DNA of 64,000 nt, from positions 9,114,001 to 9,178,000 of the forward strand of contig OY783207.1 in assembly GCA_963678705.1 (NCBI GenBank), read 5' to 3'. The position numbers and the translations under genes are program-made. The first letter of the stretch is position 1. Each line of letters begins with the position of its first letter. The notes under the pieces were generated by a model that searched no databases, was not told the origin of the DNA, and worked only from the letters and a program-made list of their open reading frames with translations. Below are positions 35,654 to 48,476 of this stretch, in pieces. The DNA is from Panorpa germanica. Taxonomy: Eukaryota; Arthropoda; Insecta; Mecoptera; Panorpidae.

Positions 35654-36292
35654 ACATTGTGTGTATTCTATGTCTAAATTTCTATAAAAGTGTACTATAT
35701 ATTGATAAAGCGGGTTACTAGAACCTCAAATGTCCAATTATTTTTTAATAACTCCTTATATATTAAGAGATATTAACAATTAGAAAAGTCATTTTGTCTC
35801 TTTAATTATTAAAGGGATTCACCGTTGTACACATTCTAAGTGCATGTGACATCACAATCCTTGTGTAAGGTTACCAACCTTACAGCTCATAAATCTCTGC
35901 TATATGTATGTATATATCAAAATATCAAATATTATTTACAGCTATTTCAAGGAATAATAAAATTTCAATATTATGTCTGTCTTAACAGGGTTAAATAAAG
36001 TAAAAACTTATTATTCTTTGACTTGACTGGATTGTTTGAGTACCAACAGCTACAAAACATTACCACAACACTGACCTACTCAACAAATAACTGACGTTAA
36101 AATGCATTACACGTCATACAAATATGGCCGAACATTTCTAGCGCTAAAACTACAATTCAAACTTTTAATTGCTATATCTCCGTCAACATTTAGATATTTA
36201 ATAAAATAGACACTCCAATACACATTTATTAACATCAATTTCAATCAACAATTGAAAAATCAACCATTAAAAAATGAGCACACAAACCTGAT
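35654..36292 (+). repeat. Family A copy with decayed termini
   Basis: The interior is nearly collinear with 19992-20612. The left end is degenerate (CATTGTGTGTATTCTATG) and the right end reads GAGCACACAAACCTGATT. Minor indels include a longer ACACTCCAATACACATTT segment near 36210. Confidence 0.7.
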
Positions 36293-36704
36293 TTCCATAA
36301 AAATTGTATGGATTTCTAAATAGTGACTTTACAGAGAGATGTTATTTAGTTTTCTTTTTACAAACATATCTAGTATACGACTATATATCATTCAGCAAAA
36401 TAATAAAGATAAATACAATATTATTTTATTTTTAAACTATTGAACACACCTTGTATATGCAATGCAATGTAATAGTTGTTAAAATAAAGTCAAGATAGAT
36501 CTTGAAGGTTGTATACTTGCAAATCTATCATTTACACGTAATATACAATATTATAAAATGTACATACAGTGTTAAAAGATAACAATTGTTAAAGAAAAAG
36601 GAAAACACATCGACAGACGTGCAGGCGTAATCTCTTGAAGTGTAAAGTACGATTTCGCGAGTAATGTTGCTTTGAACACCAGACTAGTTTGTTATCTGAA
36701 TGCT

Positions 36705-36752
36705 GAACGATGCTGTGTTATGTTGTGTTCTGCTGTGTTATATTGTGTAGCG
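36705..36752. repeat. Imperfect tandem repeat (GCTGTGTTATGTTGTGT units)
   Basis: Two to three units of about 18-23 bases, GATGCTGTGTTATGTTGTGT and CTGCTGTGTTATATTGTGTA, in tandem. Confidence 0.6.
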
Positions 36753-36899
36753 ATGAATGAAATCCTGACACATTTGTGTTTTTCTTATGGGATGACAGAT
36801 GATATTTATACAGAGAATTGCCAACTTCATACGCGAAGCAATTCTGAACAGTCATGTCTGGTTAATTATCGTTTATAACCTAACACATATCATAAAACA

Positions 36900-38210
36900 G
36901 GGATGCTGAATCTAAAGGTTGTGGACATCATTTAAGAGATATCTATCTATACTTTATTGTATATATATTTTAAAATGTTGTGTGCCCCTGTATTATACAG
37001 TATGCAGGACCCCACTCACTGTCAAAATAATAAATGATTAATTACTTTACATTTATTGTTATAATTACATCGGCTTATAATTATTAACAGAGAAAAAATT
37101 AAATCAATAGATATCAATGTCAGGGGTAACAAAAGGAGCGATTGGTTTATTAAGCACATATTGTTTATTTATTAAAGTTACGTGAAATAGTAAAAGGCAT
37201 TTAAGCAGCTCTGGGCTTTAAAGAAAAGGTTAAGTTTAAATTGACACTTTCTTTCTCGAAACCGTTAAGTAATTTCTCTCTATTCATAAGACACTAAATA
37301 TCTATGTTATTTATTGATATATTAATATTTGTAATAAAATACGAAATGATTCTTCTGGTACATACACACAGCTTCAACTGTATTCAACGGAACAGTCAGT
37401 CAATAAATCTTAAACATTGAATATATTCAATATTTCGTAATTAATGGTGTTATAAATCTTGAATCACGTTTTTTTCTAATTTAAACTAATGTTACGAGCA
37501 GTGACCTATTTTTCAAGTATCTCGTCGTATTCAATTTTATAGAAAATGAATAATGATGTAAATTCAAATTGTATGTTCCTATTGGAACAGACACAATTTT
37601 GAAAAAGAGTAAATTTAATTAAATTAAATGAAAATATTTTTCAATATTATGAATAAATATTGAAAAATTGTGTGCAAGTATGCGAATTCGTACCCGAAGA
37701 CGCATGTGTGGATCTGGGGTAACAGAAAGATGTTCAAAATTACAAAGAAGTCACATTCACATTTAATTTCTTACCTTCATCTCCACTACGCGCCTTTTAA
37801 TTATTAATAAGCCATTAATTCTTTGACATTTAAAAGCCTATTGTAATATTTCTTAAGTCCAATTAAAGAGTGGCTTGTGCATTCAATTCAAAAATATTTA
37901 TCAAAAGATCTGGCCATTTATTATCATGACTCGACTCATTAACAAATTGTTTAAGTTTAACATCGACATGAGATAAAATTAAGAAGATACAAAATAATTA
38001 CATAAAACCAGTTGCAGTAAGTTTTTTAACAACCTCACATTTATTATGTGAATAATATTGTGAAATCTCGACTTTTAATTAATATTATAAGCGTTATACG
38101 CAAAAAAAAATTAAGATACTTTATACGAGCAAATAAATTTCATATTTGTAAAATATTGGTAAAAAAACACGAGCCATATAACCATCCGTCGATTATGTGG
38201 GAAGTCCAAA
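36900..38210. other. Non-coding stretch
   Basis: No exon or paired terminus recognised. Confidence 0.5.
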
Positions 38211-38213
38211 ACT

Positions 38214-38358
38214 TTTCTAGCAAACAGCCGAGTCTTGTCCTTAATCGGTTTTGGTTTGCAACTTTATCACGACCATGAGTACAATGAAACACTTGGGTTT
38301 TGCTCAGAGTAGCATCATCAAACTGTGCTTGGAATCTTTTCAAAATCGACTTCTTCAT
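38214..38358 (-). pseudogene. Possible mariner-type transposase helix-turn-helix fragment
   Basis: The minus frame reads LKRFQAQFDDATLSKTQVFH and then GRDKVANQNRLRTRLG. Mariner transposases have, in their N-terminal helix-turn-helix, a segment of the form G/D-D-A-L-S-R-T-Q-V-F-x-W-x-K-R-F-K-x-G-R-E-x-V-E-D-x-x-R-x-G-R-P. Here DDATLSKTQVFH and GR.KVAN..R.R fit that frame, with Trp and the RFK part lost. No DDE domain or terminal repeat was found alongside. It could be chance, but the spacing of matched residues argues against that. Confidence 0.4.
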
Positions 38359-39204
38359 TCTCTCGCCACCGATTGATTACTCGGTGTGTTACGCTACTGA
38401 GGTCACTACATGATACATACGAACAAAATTTCGTTTTATATTTAAAGTGCACTCGTACATTGTTCATTATCTCGGGACATGGATCAATGAGAGGTAAACT
38501 TTGCAGTCATGTGTCAATGTGTCATACGGACCATTACTTTACAAGTTACAGTGGTTTTAGTGAATGGCAATGGCTTGACAAATGTATTTGGACTTGGTAT
38601 TTAAAACAGTATTTCAAAATTTCCAATTTTTACAGAATAAATAGTCACCGCATGATATGTATTACTTTTGTTACATTTTACTCTTGCACTCTAAGGTTTT
38701 ATATGATGGACAAGTTACAGCCTAAGACCAAGAAACGCTTGGTCAGATCAACTAAGCACTTCTTAGACATGGTTGTCGGCGCAGACCGGACATGGGTGCG
38801 TACTAGTAGTCGTACTTCATATTTGTAATAGTAATTACTTAGATGTAGATGAAATGAATTTAGTTTCAACATTTATAAACGTCTTTTTAAAACAATGAAC
38901 TTTATTATTTAGAAGGTACTTACTGCCTACTGAATTTTATATAGCAGTGAAGTCCAACTGCTTTGTGATATATTTCTATAATTGTAATAGTGTTAAATCA
39001 ACGCGGAACCCAACGTGATTAAAGCTCTCTCACACTGGAACGTACTATGTGCGATTTCACACGATTACGTATAAAGATGTGGTAAAGAGGAGAAGGGTCT
39101 GAAAAAGTTTGACGTCACATGCAGGATAGCAGGAAATTTGTATGACGTAATTTATGGAAGGCCCCTAACAACAAGTATGCACCCATTATAGGAACTGTAG
39201 CCGT

Positions 39205-39464
39205 CCCAGTAAACAATTTGGTGAAGTGCCCTATTTAGTGACGTTTCTATCACTATTTCACTTCAATTATAGTTCGCATCAACTTTATCTTCATTTGTAT
39301 TCCGACAGGTGGAGTGGTTCCGTCATCTGTAGCCGATAAAGACATTTCATATGAACGATTGTGTGAAACTGAACTATAAATGAACTTTTTCATGGCAAAA
39401 AAATCATACGCATCTTCAATATGATGTCAAAGTGACTCCAAAATGCTCCAAAATGTTTACTGAG
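39205..39464. mobile_element. MITE with CCCAGTAAACA ends, copy 1
   Basis: The left end is CCCAGTAAACAATTTGG and the right end CCAAAATGTTTACTGAG, followed by TA. Length (260 bp) and termini match the element at 52734-52992. The left flank lacks the TA expected for a TA-targeting element, perhaps through mutation. Confidence 0.6.
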
Positions 39465-39499
39465 TACTCCTGAATATTTAAAAAACCATAAAAAACATT

Positions 39500-39760
39500 T
39501 TTCTCTTTTAATGTCATCTTCGCTTGTCATTTTCCTCTACACCCTTTCGTCGTTAGCCAAAATTTAATATACATCTTATTCTTTTTCTCCCTTCTCTTTC
39601 TTAATTTCGTCATCCATACTCTTCCATACCTCTATTTCTTTATACCTACTAACTCGTTTCATCTCCCTGTCTTTATTTTCATTTTGCCTGCTTTTCGCCT
39701 CCTTCATCTATTTTATTCCACTTTGCCTCCTTTTTAGGCTTTTTCCTTACACCTATTTTT
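39500..39760 (-). repeat. Pyrimidine-rich block, possible LINE ORF debris
   Basis: The complement is purine-rich in the style of the LINE copies elsewhere in the window (WNKIDEGGEKQAK-like, with stops). I cannot align it to a specific part. Confidence 0.25.
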
Positions 39761-39769
39761 AATATGATA

Positions 39770-42700
39770 TAACTAATAGGGTATAACTAAGTCGACGATA
39801 GTTCCAGCTGGCAGTCGTACGAACTTTGTTCCACTGTGAGAACATCACATTAAGGCAAACTTTTATAGTTCTAAACAGGTCCAAAGTGTCACGATGGACA
39901 ACACTGTTATACCTTCAGGCTATGTAAACATTACTTTAAGTATGTATGTTTATAAAGTAATTAAAATATAAATAATAGAGATATATATTGTTTAAAAAAA
40001 TTATTATACGCTAATTAAACATTATTATTTCATTATGAAAAGTGAAAGGGCTTTTATGGTTTTATATTTATAGAAATAGAAAAAGAATTAAGAAATTAAA
40101 ATAAGTCTGAGTTTCCTTTATGTATGTACACATACATATATGTATGTCTAAACATATGTAAGGAATTTAACTTAAAATAGTTTATTAATTAATGATTAAA
40201 GTCATTCCATAGTGTTAAGTTGGCCACTCACGGTCGTTCCAAACGTATAAACGGAGCTTATCTACCTTCCATATGGAAGATGTTTAGTTAAAGAAGAGAG
40301 AATGTGTTTTCACACTCTCAACAGGTTTTTGGAGTGAAGAATTTCAATTTGGCGTGATGGAAGGATCGTGAGAGACCGGCTGTAACGCTGTTGGTGACGT
40401 CAGAATGGAAAACTTGAGAGTGTAACTTGAGCAAATCAAAGTACACCCCTTATTCATTATTCTAATAAATAATTAATTTTTAACGAAGGGTTAAAAGTCA
40501 TTCATTATCTTAGAATTACAAAAAACGTTATAATTAATTGATGAAAAGATATATGCGAAGTTAATTAAAACCGCTATAAGTTAATTGATATGCAAATAGT
40601 ATTGATCGGTAGTTAGTCGTTCGCGTTCATGATGTACGAGTATACTTTTAATTCCCATCAAATGGTAGACGCCTAGCGCCTGTATGAATTAGTCACTTTG
40701 GATTATCCCTCATTTGCATTTTCAGTCATAAAAGAGTTTTGTTAGTTACTACGATGCTTAGCAGTTTAAAATTAATTAATCACTATTGATTGAATTAATT
40801 TTTTGTTTAATTATGAGGTATTTTAGTTGCTATCGAACCGAGCTCTCAGGAACTTACTGCTTTCATCATATAAAAGAGTCCAATCTGGATTTTAATTTTA
40901 ATTTTCAGATTGGAAAGCGCTCCCATTCGATCACCATCTTAAAAGTAAGTTTGTAATCAGTTTTGTTTGTTTATCTTGGAGCTTTTTTGTGGATAATAAT
41001 ATTATCTTTAACTTTAATAAACAACATTTTGTTGAAACTTTGTGTAACAAAAGTGACACAAACTATAATAAATCTTAAACTAAGTGGTATGATGAACAGT
41101 CTGTTAATTTTTGGTATTAAGCTACACAAAAAGCTACAACAAAAAGTTATTAATAGAAGTTGTTGATAATATTCCTATCTACAAAAAAGCTCTTTACAAA
41201 ATTTTTGTGGAACTTAAAAATCTTTTACATACTGAAACAAGAAACATAGTACAGCTTATCCAAAATGTGCGGTTGTCTTTTTACCGACGGATTTCTCCGA
41301 TTTTCTCAAATGAAATAAAGTTCTAATTTAGACCAAATCCTCGTGGTATAATAAATAAAATACAACACAGTTAATGCGCTAAATGAAGTGTTAATTTACA
41401 ATTAATTAACACGTGAGTGTTATAATAAAGAAAACGTTGAATGAATCTAGGTGAAGGCTGATCCTCTGAAAGGTGGTGGGCATAGCAGGATGAAATATAC
41501 GATTATGGTAGCGTGCTCAATTCAAAGAACCCGCGCGCGTGGCGTGGTATTATCCAAATTAAAACATGACAGGTGCGAATCAAACAACCAACCTTCAATT
41601 TGGCAAAGTATTGAGTTTAAGTGCGTGTAATTAACAAATTGAAAATAACTACATTCATTATGTAATAGCAGCTATTATCTTAATCGCATCTGTCTAATTT
41701 ATTCAAGGATTTTGACCTTATAGTTCAGTACAATTAGATTTCACCTCCGATATTGGTTTTTTTTTATTCATTGGACGTTCTAAATAAGTATTCTTACAGG
41801 CATTTCTTACAGGACTGAAAAGGATCAGAATACGTTTAAAATAGACCGGAGTGAAAGCGCCCTCATGTAAATCAGACACAGATATGGTTGAAAAAAGTTG
41901 TTATTTAATGACAGCTAACTAAGGAACCTTCACAATCAAGTGTAAACAGATCTTATAAAATTGTGAACATAAATATTGCTGCAAATTCAATAACAACAAC
42001 AAGAAACGTTTTATCCATTGATCAGTTCTATAAATAACTAAAAGCAGTTTTGTTATTATGCATAAATAATGTAATATTATGTAAATTATGACGTCTTGAT
42101 AATAAATATTCATTAAGTACAACTATTAGAAAGGAAAGAATGTAACCAAACTAACCTGTGCTTATAGCTAGTGTATACAATAACAATGGCACAAAGAACA
42201 ATTAACACGGGTAATTAATTAATATGAAAGGTCATTTGAGTACCGTATCGACATGGCGTATCGGGATTACTAATTAAGTTTCACGTATTTTACTTCATTA
42301 GCGAGATACATACATAGTCGTAGTAACACAAGCAATGTGCTATTACTAGAGGTGTGCATAAAAGGATATTATAACTGTTTTGTCTGCGTTATCACAAAAG
42401 TTTTTTAGTCGGCGAAATCTGTTATCGAGCCGTACATTTTAGGTAGCCAGTAGCTAAATTATGTGAATATTGAATCAATTTAAGTGTAAAATGTATACAG
42501 CATATTTTTATGGAAACATTATCATGTCTTTCACGTAATCGCAGTTATTCCAACAGTGAACGAGTACAATTTGTATGTTTACATAATTTACGAGTATGTA
42601 TTTCAATAAAACCCATACATAGTTTTAACGTACATGTGTAAAACGCATAAATAATATAAAATAATATACGTTATAGAGCCAGGGCTATATATACATAATA

Positions 42701-42780
42701 TATTGTATAAATAAATGTCATTCGTGTTCCAGAAAACTACAAGAGCAGAATGTATACATATATATAAATAAGTATTATAT
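39770..42780. other. Non-coding stretch
   Basis: No gene recognised. Adjacent AT-rich frames at 40963-41326 have no domain. Imperfect repeat-like words (GGCCACTCACGGTCGTTCC near 40219 and a rough complement near 40360) may be MITE ends, but the match is weak. Confidence 0.45.
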
Positions 42781-42784
42781 GTAC

Positions 42785-42895
42785 GAGTATTCCGCCAGCC
42801 CGCGACGCCAAGTCTCGTGAACTGCGACGCGTCTAGTCGCCGTGCTCTTCGCGGGTCAGAATAGCGTACGGTGGTAGGCCAGTAAAACTACCAGA
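42785..42895. other. CpG-rich island
   Basis: About 80 bases are dense in CpG (CCGCCAGCCCGCGACGCC, CGACGCGTCTAGTCGCC) in otherwise AT-rich DNA. It has no useful open frame. It could be part of a repeat or a regulatory element. Confidence 0.3.
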
Positions 42896-43442
42896 AACTA
42901 ACTAAATTTGTATACATGTTATAAACCCCTTCGGGTTTAAATAGTAGTGCTCGCATAAGCTGTTTACGCAAAAAGAGTAATCATTGTAACGCATTGTTTT
43001 TTAGATATCACTTTTTTGCAAGAAAAAATTAAAGTTTTTTAATTACAGCAATTTTAAAAGTGATATAAGTTTCGTTATGTATATTTTATAACACATGCTC
43101 GTGTGCGTAATGTGTGTATATATAGTTCGTGTTTACAGGACAAACATTCGGTATCTGTCTACAAACGTGCTGTCGATAAATAAGATGTGCTTTATCAAAA
43201 TGTAGGCAGTTGTCTGCAAATATATTCGTGAATGCATTTTTAGCAAAAAATGATTTAGCATTTAAATGAGCAATGTGAATTTTTGAACAGTTATGGCCAG
43301 GACCGATCTAAGATAAATTTATAGAAGATGCTCTTTCTTCAATACAAAGATATAAAAAATCATCCTTCTACCTTAGATTAATGTAAAATTAAATTACACT
43401 ATGTGTCCTTTTTCCTAACATGCACCTTGCATCGGCATTGTG

Positions 43443-43462
43443 CCTAAATGTTTACTGGGTAA
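43443..43462. repeat. Isolated end of the CCCAGTAAACA family
   Basis: CTAAATGTTTACTGGGTAAC matches the right terminus of the MITE at 52734-52992, including the following TA. No partner end is visible. Confidence 0.4.
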
Positions 43463-44000
43463 CATAAATGTAACCTAGATATTTCGCTTGGTTTAAGCTA
43501 CAGTTATATTCGACTACAAGTTCAAACATCAATCAAAGTTTATAATAAACTGCAGTTATCTGACTATTGACAATCAATCCTTAATGTTTTGGCCAGCATT
43601 GATTACATTTTGCATATAATGTGCGCAAATTTCTTATTTAAATAATGGAGCCATAGCGAGTAGTAGAGACCATACTGTCAACTACTGCTGTCATCTATTG
43701 AGTGTTAGTGTTACGAGATTATATATGCAGAGAACCTTATCGACTGTCATAGTGAAAAAACGTGATAAGATTGTTCGACTGGACTACATACAAATAAATG
43801 TAAAAAACGAAATCGGCACAAACCATAAATGTTACGAAATATGTACATAGTTCATATGACATGACATATAACTGTATTACCGACCTGGTCCCGGTCCCGG
43901 TCTGGCCCGGCTGAATGCAACACGACATTGTTCATGTTTTAATTAATAACATAACAACTGCCGCCGACAGTATTCTCAACCAACACATATCGTGGAGGCG

Positions 44001-44059
44001 AAATCAAATTTCAAATCAATTTTCAAATCAAATTTCAGTAAAATCAAATTTCAAATAAA
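44001..44059. repeat. Minisatellite (AAATCAAATTTC units)
   Basis: Four to five imperfect copies of a unit like AAATCAAATTTC in tandem. Confidence 0.75.
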
Positions 44060-44152
44060 AAACATTGCGTTAAATAATTAGATAAGTGTAAGTGATTTAA
44101 GTAACTGTTTGTGTTCGTATATACTACTTATCATTCGTAGAATTATAACCAT

Positions 44153-44345
44153 GTGTTGACGATAATAGAAATGAACCAGCGCTCGCTCCGCCCCGTCGCA
44201 AGGCGACGATTATATAATATTTGTTATTAAATTTAAAGTTAGTTGTTAACTAAGGCACTGTGCTAAATAATATTTTTAAGTATATAATTGTTAGAATAAA
44301 TGTTCCACTTTGTTCCACAATACCCAGCGGCCCCGTCCCCGCTCC
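44153..44345 (+). repeat. CpG-rich repeat, possible LTR-like segment
   Basis: The segment begins TGTTGACGATAATAG, has a CpG-rich part (CGCTCGCTCCGCCCCGTCGC), a TATATAA box-like word near 44212, an AATAAA at 44296 and ends near TTGTTCCACA. TG...CA ends with promoter and polyadenylation-like words are what a solo LTR would show. No 5-bp target duplication and no second copy were found, so this is speculative. Confidence 0.2.
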
Positions 44346-44399
44346 ACAGCGACAACGCCCCTTAAAAAGCTGTTTTAAACTTGTAAAGGGCTTCTTTAC

Positions 44400-45240
44400 C
44401 CAACATTAATTAAAGGTATTAAAGATATTAGATAAGTCATCCGATTGAAACCTTATTAAACTTTTATGAGCTATTAAATATGGATTACAGGATGTGTATC
44501 TTGAAATAAAAGAAATCGTTCTAAATTATATTCACTGTTAAACAATGTATTTTCCTATTATCTAGATTAAATTGCATTGTTCTTTAGCACGTACAGAAAG
44601 AGTCTTCATTTTATATGCAACACTGCAGTCCAATTGACCCCTCATCCTCAAAAAACAGAAGTCCTAGTTCATGACATTAAAATTGTATTTAAATAATTAA
44701 CAAGAATTTTTAATAGCTATTTTTCATTAAAGTTACTTTTTATTATCACATTTTAAACCGAATATAATAAATTTAATACTAACTATATTTATATTTAAAT
44801 TTTTAAGTGGTTTATCTATATTTATATATTTTTAGTGCTACTATTTTAGTCGCGGTTATAAGTTTTAAGCATTACAGGGAGTTAAATTTATGACGGAAAT
44901 ATGTTTGTCAGAAATATTATATTCAAAAAATTCATTCATTAATGGCGGTTCCATTGAAAGAGTTAGAACAGACGAGTTCTTACAGTAAAAAGTAAAAGTT
45001 TCTTTGAAATATAACGCTTGGAAGATACATGTTGTCACATCCAAAGCTGAAGCTAATTTATAAATATAATATAAAAATATTGTTACCATAATGTATGTGA
45101 AATCGCCTTACCTGAAACAAAGAAAAGAAAATATTAGTATATAATAGTATTTATTGCCTGTAAATTATGAAACGTTATTAAGAGCACATTTTCCACTTAA
45201 TAATCCTTTACAAAATTGTTAAAAAAAATTAATTAAACAC
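44400..45240. other. Non-coding stretch
   Basis: AT-rich; no exon or paired termini. Confidence 0.5.
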
Positions 45241-45249
45241 GTCCATGAT

Positions 45250-45380
45250 ATGATGTACCGTACACACTGGTGCGACATCCAACATTTGTTGTAAGAAGTT
45301 GTACAACACGTCCACACTAGTGCGACATACAACTTAATACGTCGGAAGCTTTTATATTTTGAACGAATTCCTTCAACCTG
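45250..45380 (+). mobile_element. hAT-like family, left-end fragment
   Basis: The sequence TACCGTACACACTGGTGCGA, CAACATTTGTTGTAAGAAGT and ACACGTCCACACTAGTGCGA matches both termini of the copies at 6672 and 14598 over about 120 bases. It stops near 45380 without a right end. Confidence 0.55.
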
Positions 45381-45398
45381 CTTTATTAATACACTAAT

Positions 45399-45467
45399 CT
45401 GGTGTTCATATAGCGCGATTTACATGCGTTGCGTACTCGCGTGTAAATCGCTACAAATGAACACAGG
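45399..45467. repeat. Foldback with 30-bp arms and 9-base loop
   Basis: The left arm 45399-45428 (CTGGTGTTCATATAGCGCGA and on) pairs with 45438-45467 (CGCGTGTAAATCGCTACAAA and on) with a few mismatches. The whole unit is about 69 bases. It looks like a miniature palindromic element. Confidence 0.65.
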
Positions 45468-46590
45468 GTAAACCCCACGTTTAACTTCCTGGGGCTTCGG
45501 ATTTCGCGTTTTCAACATTATGTCAATCCCTTTGAATTTTATTTTCATTTCATGTTATTTTTTGACATATAGATGGGGTGGCTACAGTGTATTTAATACA
45601 ATGTGTTCAAAGTCTGTAGGGGAAACGTACAAATGATGTTTGCAGGTTCTGAGTCATAGGTTTTACTTATTAATTGCAAAAATGTAAATGGTATGAATGT
45701 TTTGTACGACCGTTTCTATGAAAACAGAATACGAGGTTTTTAGATCCCTAATATAATATAATACCCTGTCCAATACACGTATATACTCGTATATTACAGC
45801 TAAGGACACACACACATGCTTAATACATACATACACTAAATGTAAATGAGTTATGTGTAATGGTTATGTAGATTGTTTAAATATAAACTCCACGACCTTT
45901 TGGTTTCGAATAATAATGTTGACAAACCCGTTACCACCCGCGAACTAAAAATAAATAAATAATATTTAAAAAATGTAAACATTTTGAGCATGTTCAGATT
46001 TGTTACTAAGGTATATTATATATTCAGAAGTTATACATATATATTATACACTTGTATATAAACAGGACCTCTTACAGATCAGGAGTAACGAAAAATAAGT
46101 AAAAAAGAATTGACAATTTTAATAATAAACTTTAAATGCCGTTTCTTTGATTTCAGGGATGATATTCTGACTTAAATTAAACAGTGTAATTATTATAATG
46201 TGTATGTATTAATGTGTATGTGTGTCTATAAATTACTAAAATAAACTTTGATTTCAGAAGCAACACATGAGTTTGATTTAAAATTGTCTTATATATTTAT
46301 GAAATTTCTTTTAAAGTTTGCTTAACACATAACCCTGCTAAATAAACCTATTAACCCATAGCGTCAATACAGCACTGTTTCCACCAAACATCACAAAACA
46401 CAATATTTATTATTATTAAGTTAAAATTATAATATTATTTTTAAGTTTAATATTCCGTAGCTCATAAATTTGATATTAAATTAGCCATAAACACTGATAT
46501 AAAAAAATATTGAAAAAAAATGTAAATACAAAACACAAAATACGAGCATATTTAAGTCGAAAGAAATTGTATATACAGTGGTTACGTTAA

Positions 46591-47087
46591 GCATCGGCCA
46601 CACCAGTGCGACACCAACGTGTCTAGAAAAAAAAACCGACTTTTAATCTTTAAAAAATACGGTTTGCTTACACAGTACATGATGAGATATTTCAGAGGAC
46701 GTATAGAAAACAAAGATTTTTACGTCTTGAATAACTAGGCTTTATATAGATGACATAGGCAGCGGTGTAGAGCACATATAAGTTGCCACGACGCTATAAA
46801 TACTTGTCATCAAAAACGCATAGTTGGCAGAGGGGATCTAAAAATGGTGACAAAGAGGAGAGGTCAAAAGCGTTGCGGCGTCACGCCATATGAAATATAG
46901 AAGCAGGATCTGTCTTTAAAAAATAGTGTAGAAAGTTTATAAAATATTTTACAAAGACAAGGCCGAGGGATCGGTCAAAATAGCAGGATCTATACCTTAA
47001 AAATTCAACAAATCTAGTACGTACACCTATGTCTAAAACACATAATTTTAGAATGAAAATATATGTCGCACTGGTATAGACGACGCA
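46591..47087. mobile_element. hAT-like non-autonomous element with 8-bp target duplication, copy 3
   Basis: Flanking octamers TTACGTTA (46583-46590) and TTACATTA (47088-47095) agree at 7 of 8 positions. The left end GCATCGGCCACACCAGTGCG and the complement of the right end (GCGTCGTCTATACCAGTGCG) share most bases, including ACCAGTGCGACA. The termini resemble those of the copies at 6672 and 14598 but are more diverged, so it may be a sister family. A direct echo, AGCAGGATCT, occurs twice inside (near 46911 and 46982). Confidence 0.6.
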
Positions 47088-47099
47088 TTACATTACAAA

Positions 47100-48470
47100 A
47101 CAAAAATAAAAAATTATAAAAATACACAAGCTATTGTACAATTGTATAATAGATGCATGCATAAATATTAAAATATAAATAAATAAATTATAAAAAAAAT
47201 AGTTTTGTAATGGTAAATAGGCATTACTACAATAAATAAATTACACAGAGAATAATTTATGCATAACTACTTTCTATGTGTAGTAGTTTATGGCATTATT
47301 TGTTTATAAATACGAGTATACTATTGGAAGCAAACAATCTTACGTTCTCAGGCGCATTCTCTGGGAATTCTCCGCCACTTAACTGGTAACCGGTATGGGC
47401 AAGGATTGTTATGTGCAGAATCAACAGATTTATCTTAATTTGAATCATATTTATTAAACATATCGATCTCCTTGCATTCCTTGCATACCTGTAGTTTTCG
47501 CTTATATTGATTTTGCATGTAATTATTTGTTTAAGATTAAACTATGGCATATCTAACTTCTTCTTGTTTCATACTAAATTCGGCGAGGTGAAGAAAAAGG
47601 CCATAGGGCTATTACCTTCTTTTTACAACGAGAAAACACAAATTTTTAAATTTTGTACGAGACGCATGTAAGAAATATATTAACAAATTGAACATAATAA
47701 CAACCCTATAAAAAAAACTTGTTTACCACATTCATAATATCAAAATTACATGTCTTTTAAAGTTTAACTTAAAACAAAACTTTATGTATCTGTGACCTTA
47801 TGTTATGTATCTATGATTTAGTGACTATAAGCATTGTATCGCAGTATGCATTTGTTGTAATTTATGCAAATGCACATATAAATTGTAAATGCCGTAGTCA
47901 GTACCCATGATTACGTAACGAACACCGGTGAGGTCTAGCGAATATACACGACCTAATCTCTTGTTGATATTTTTATGTTAAAATTTGGTAGAAAACCAAA
48001 ATATAAAATATTTTTTAAAAACATAAAAGAATTATTAATGAAAAATGAACATCAGCAAATTTATTATCGACTTTAATAACAAAAAAACAAAATACAGTCA
48101 GTCTACCAAATAATAACCATTAAAAAGTAATAAAAAGATATTAAGAAACACGAAAATAAATGTGTTCTGCATTGGAAGTGTTAACCGGCACGTACAGATC
48201 GACCTGGTGCCACCAGAACACTGCGAAAACACTCCGGTGAAGATAAAAACGTATAAAAACCTTTCGACTTAGGGGACCAGTGGAAATAAACGATTCAGGG
48301 CAAAGCTATGAAGGGTCAAATGTCACATTTTTCATTTTATTAACAAAATGTTGTTTTTTTCTGTAAATTGCTTAACAGTGAGACACGTCAGTATATTTTA
48401 ATTAAAGTGATTTTTCATTTCGCGTTTATAGCATGCAATACAGTAACAAAATTTGTATACAACGACAGAC
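47100..48470. other. Non-coding stretch
   Basis: No exon recognised. A GC-richer piece near 48185-48300 is not open over a useful length. Confidence 0.5.
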
Positions 48471-48476
48471 GTTGTA

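Noticed and set aside
38325..38828. 167-codon plus-strand open frame, the longest in the window
   Set aside because: No domain, no splice context, starts within a frame antisense to a possible mariner fragment, and amino-acid composition is not convincing. Could be revisited with transcript data.
40219..40380. GGCCACTCACGG and a rough complement as MITE ends
   Set aside because: The match is too imperfect and no target duplication is seen.
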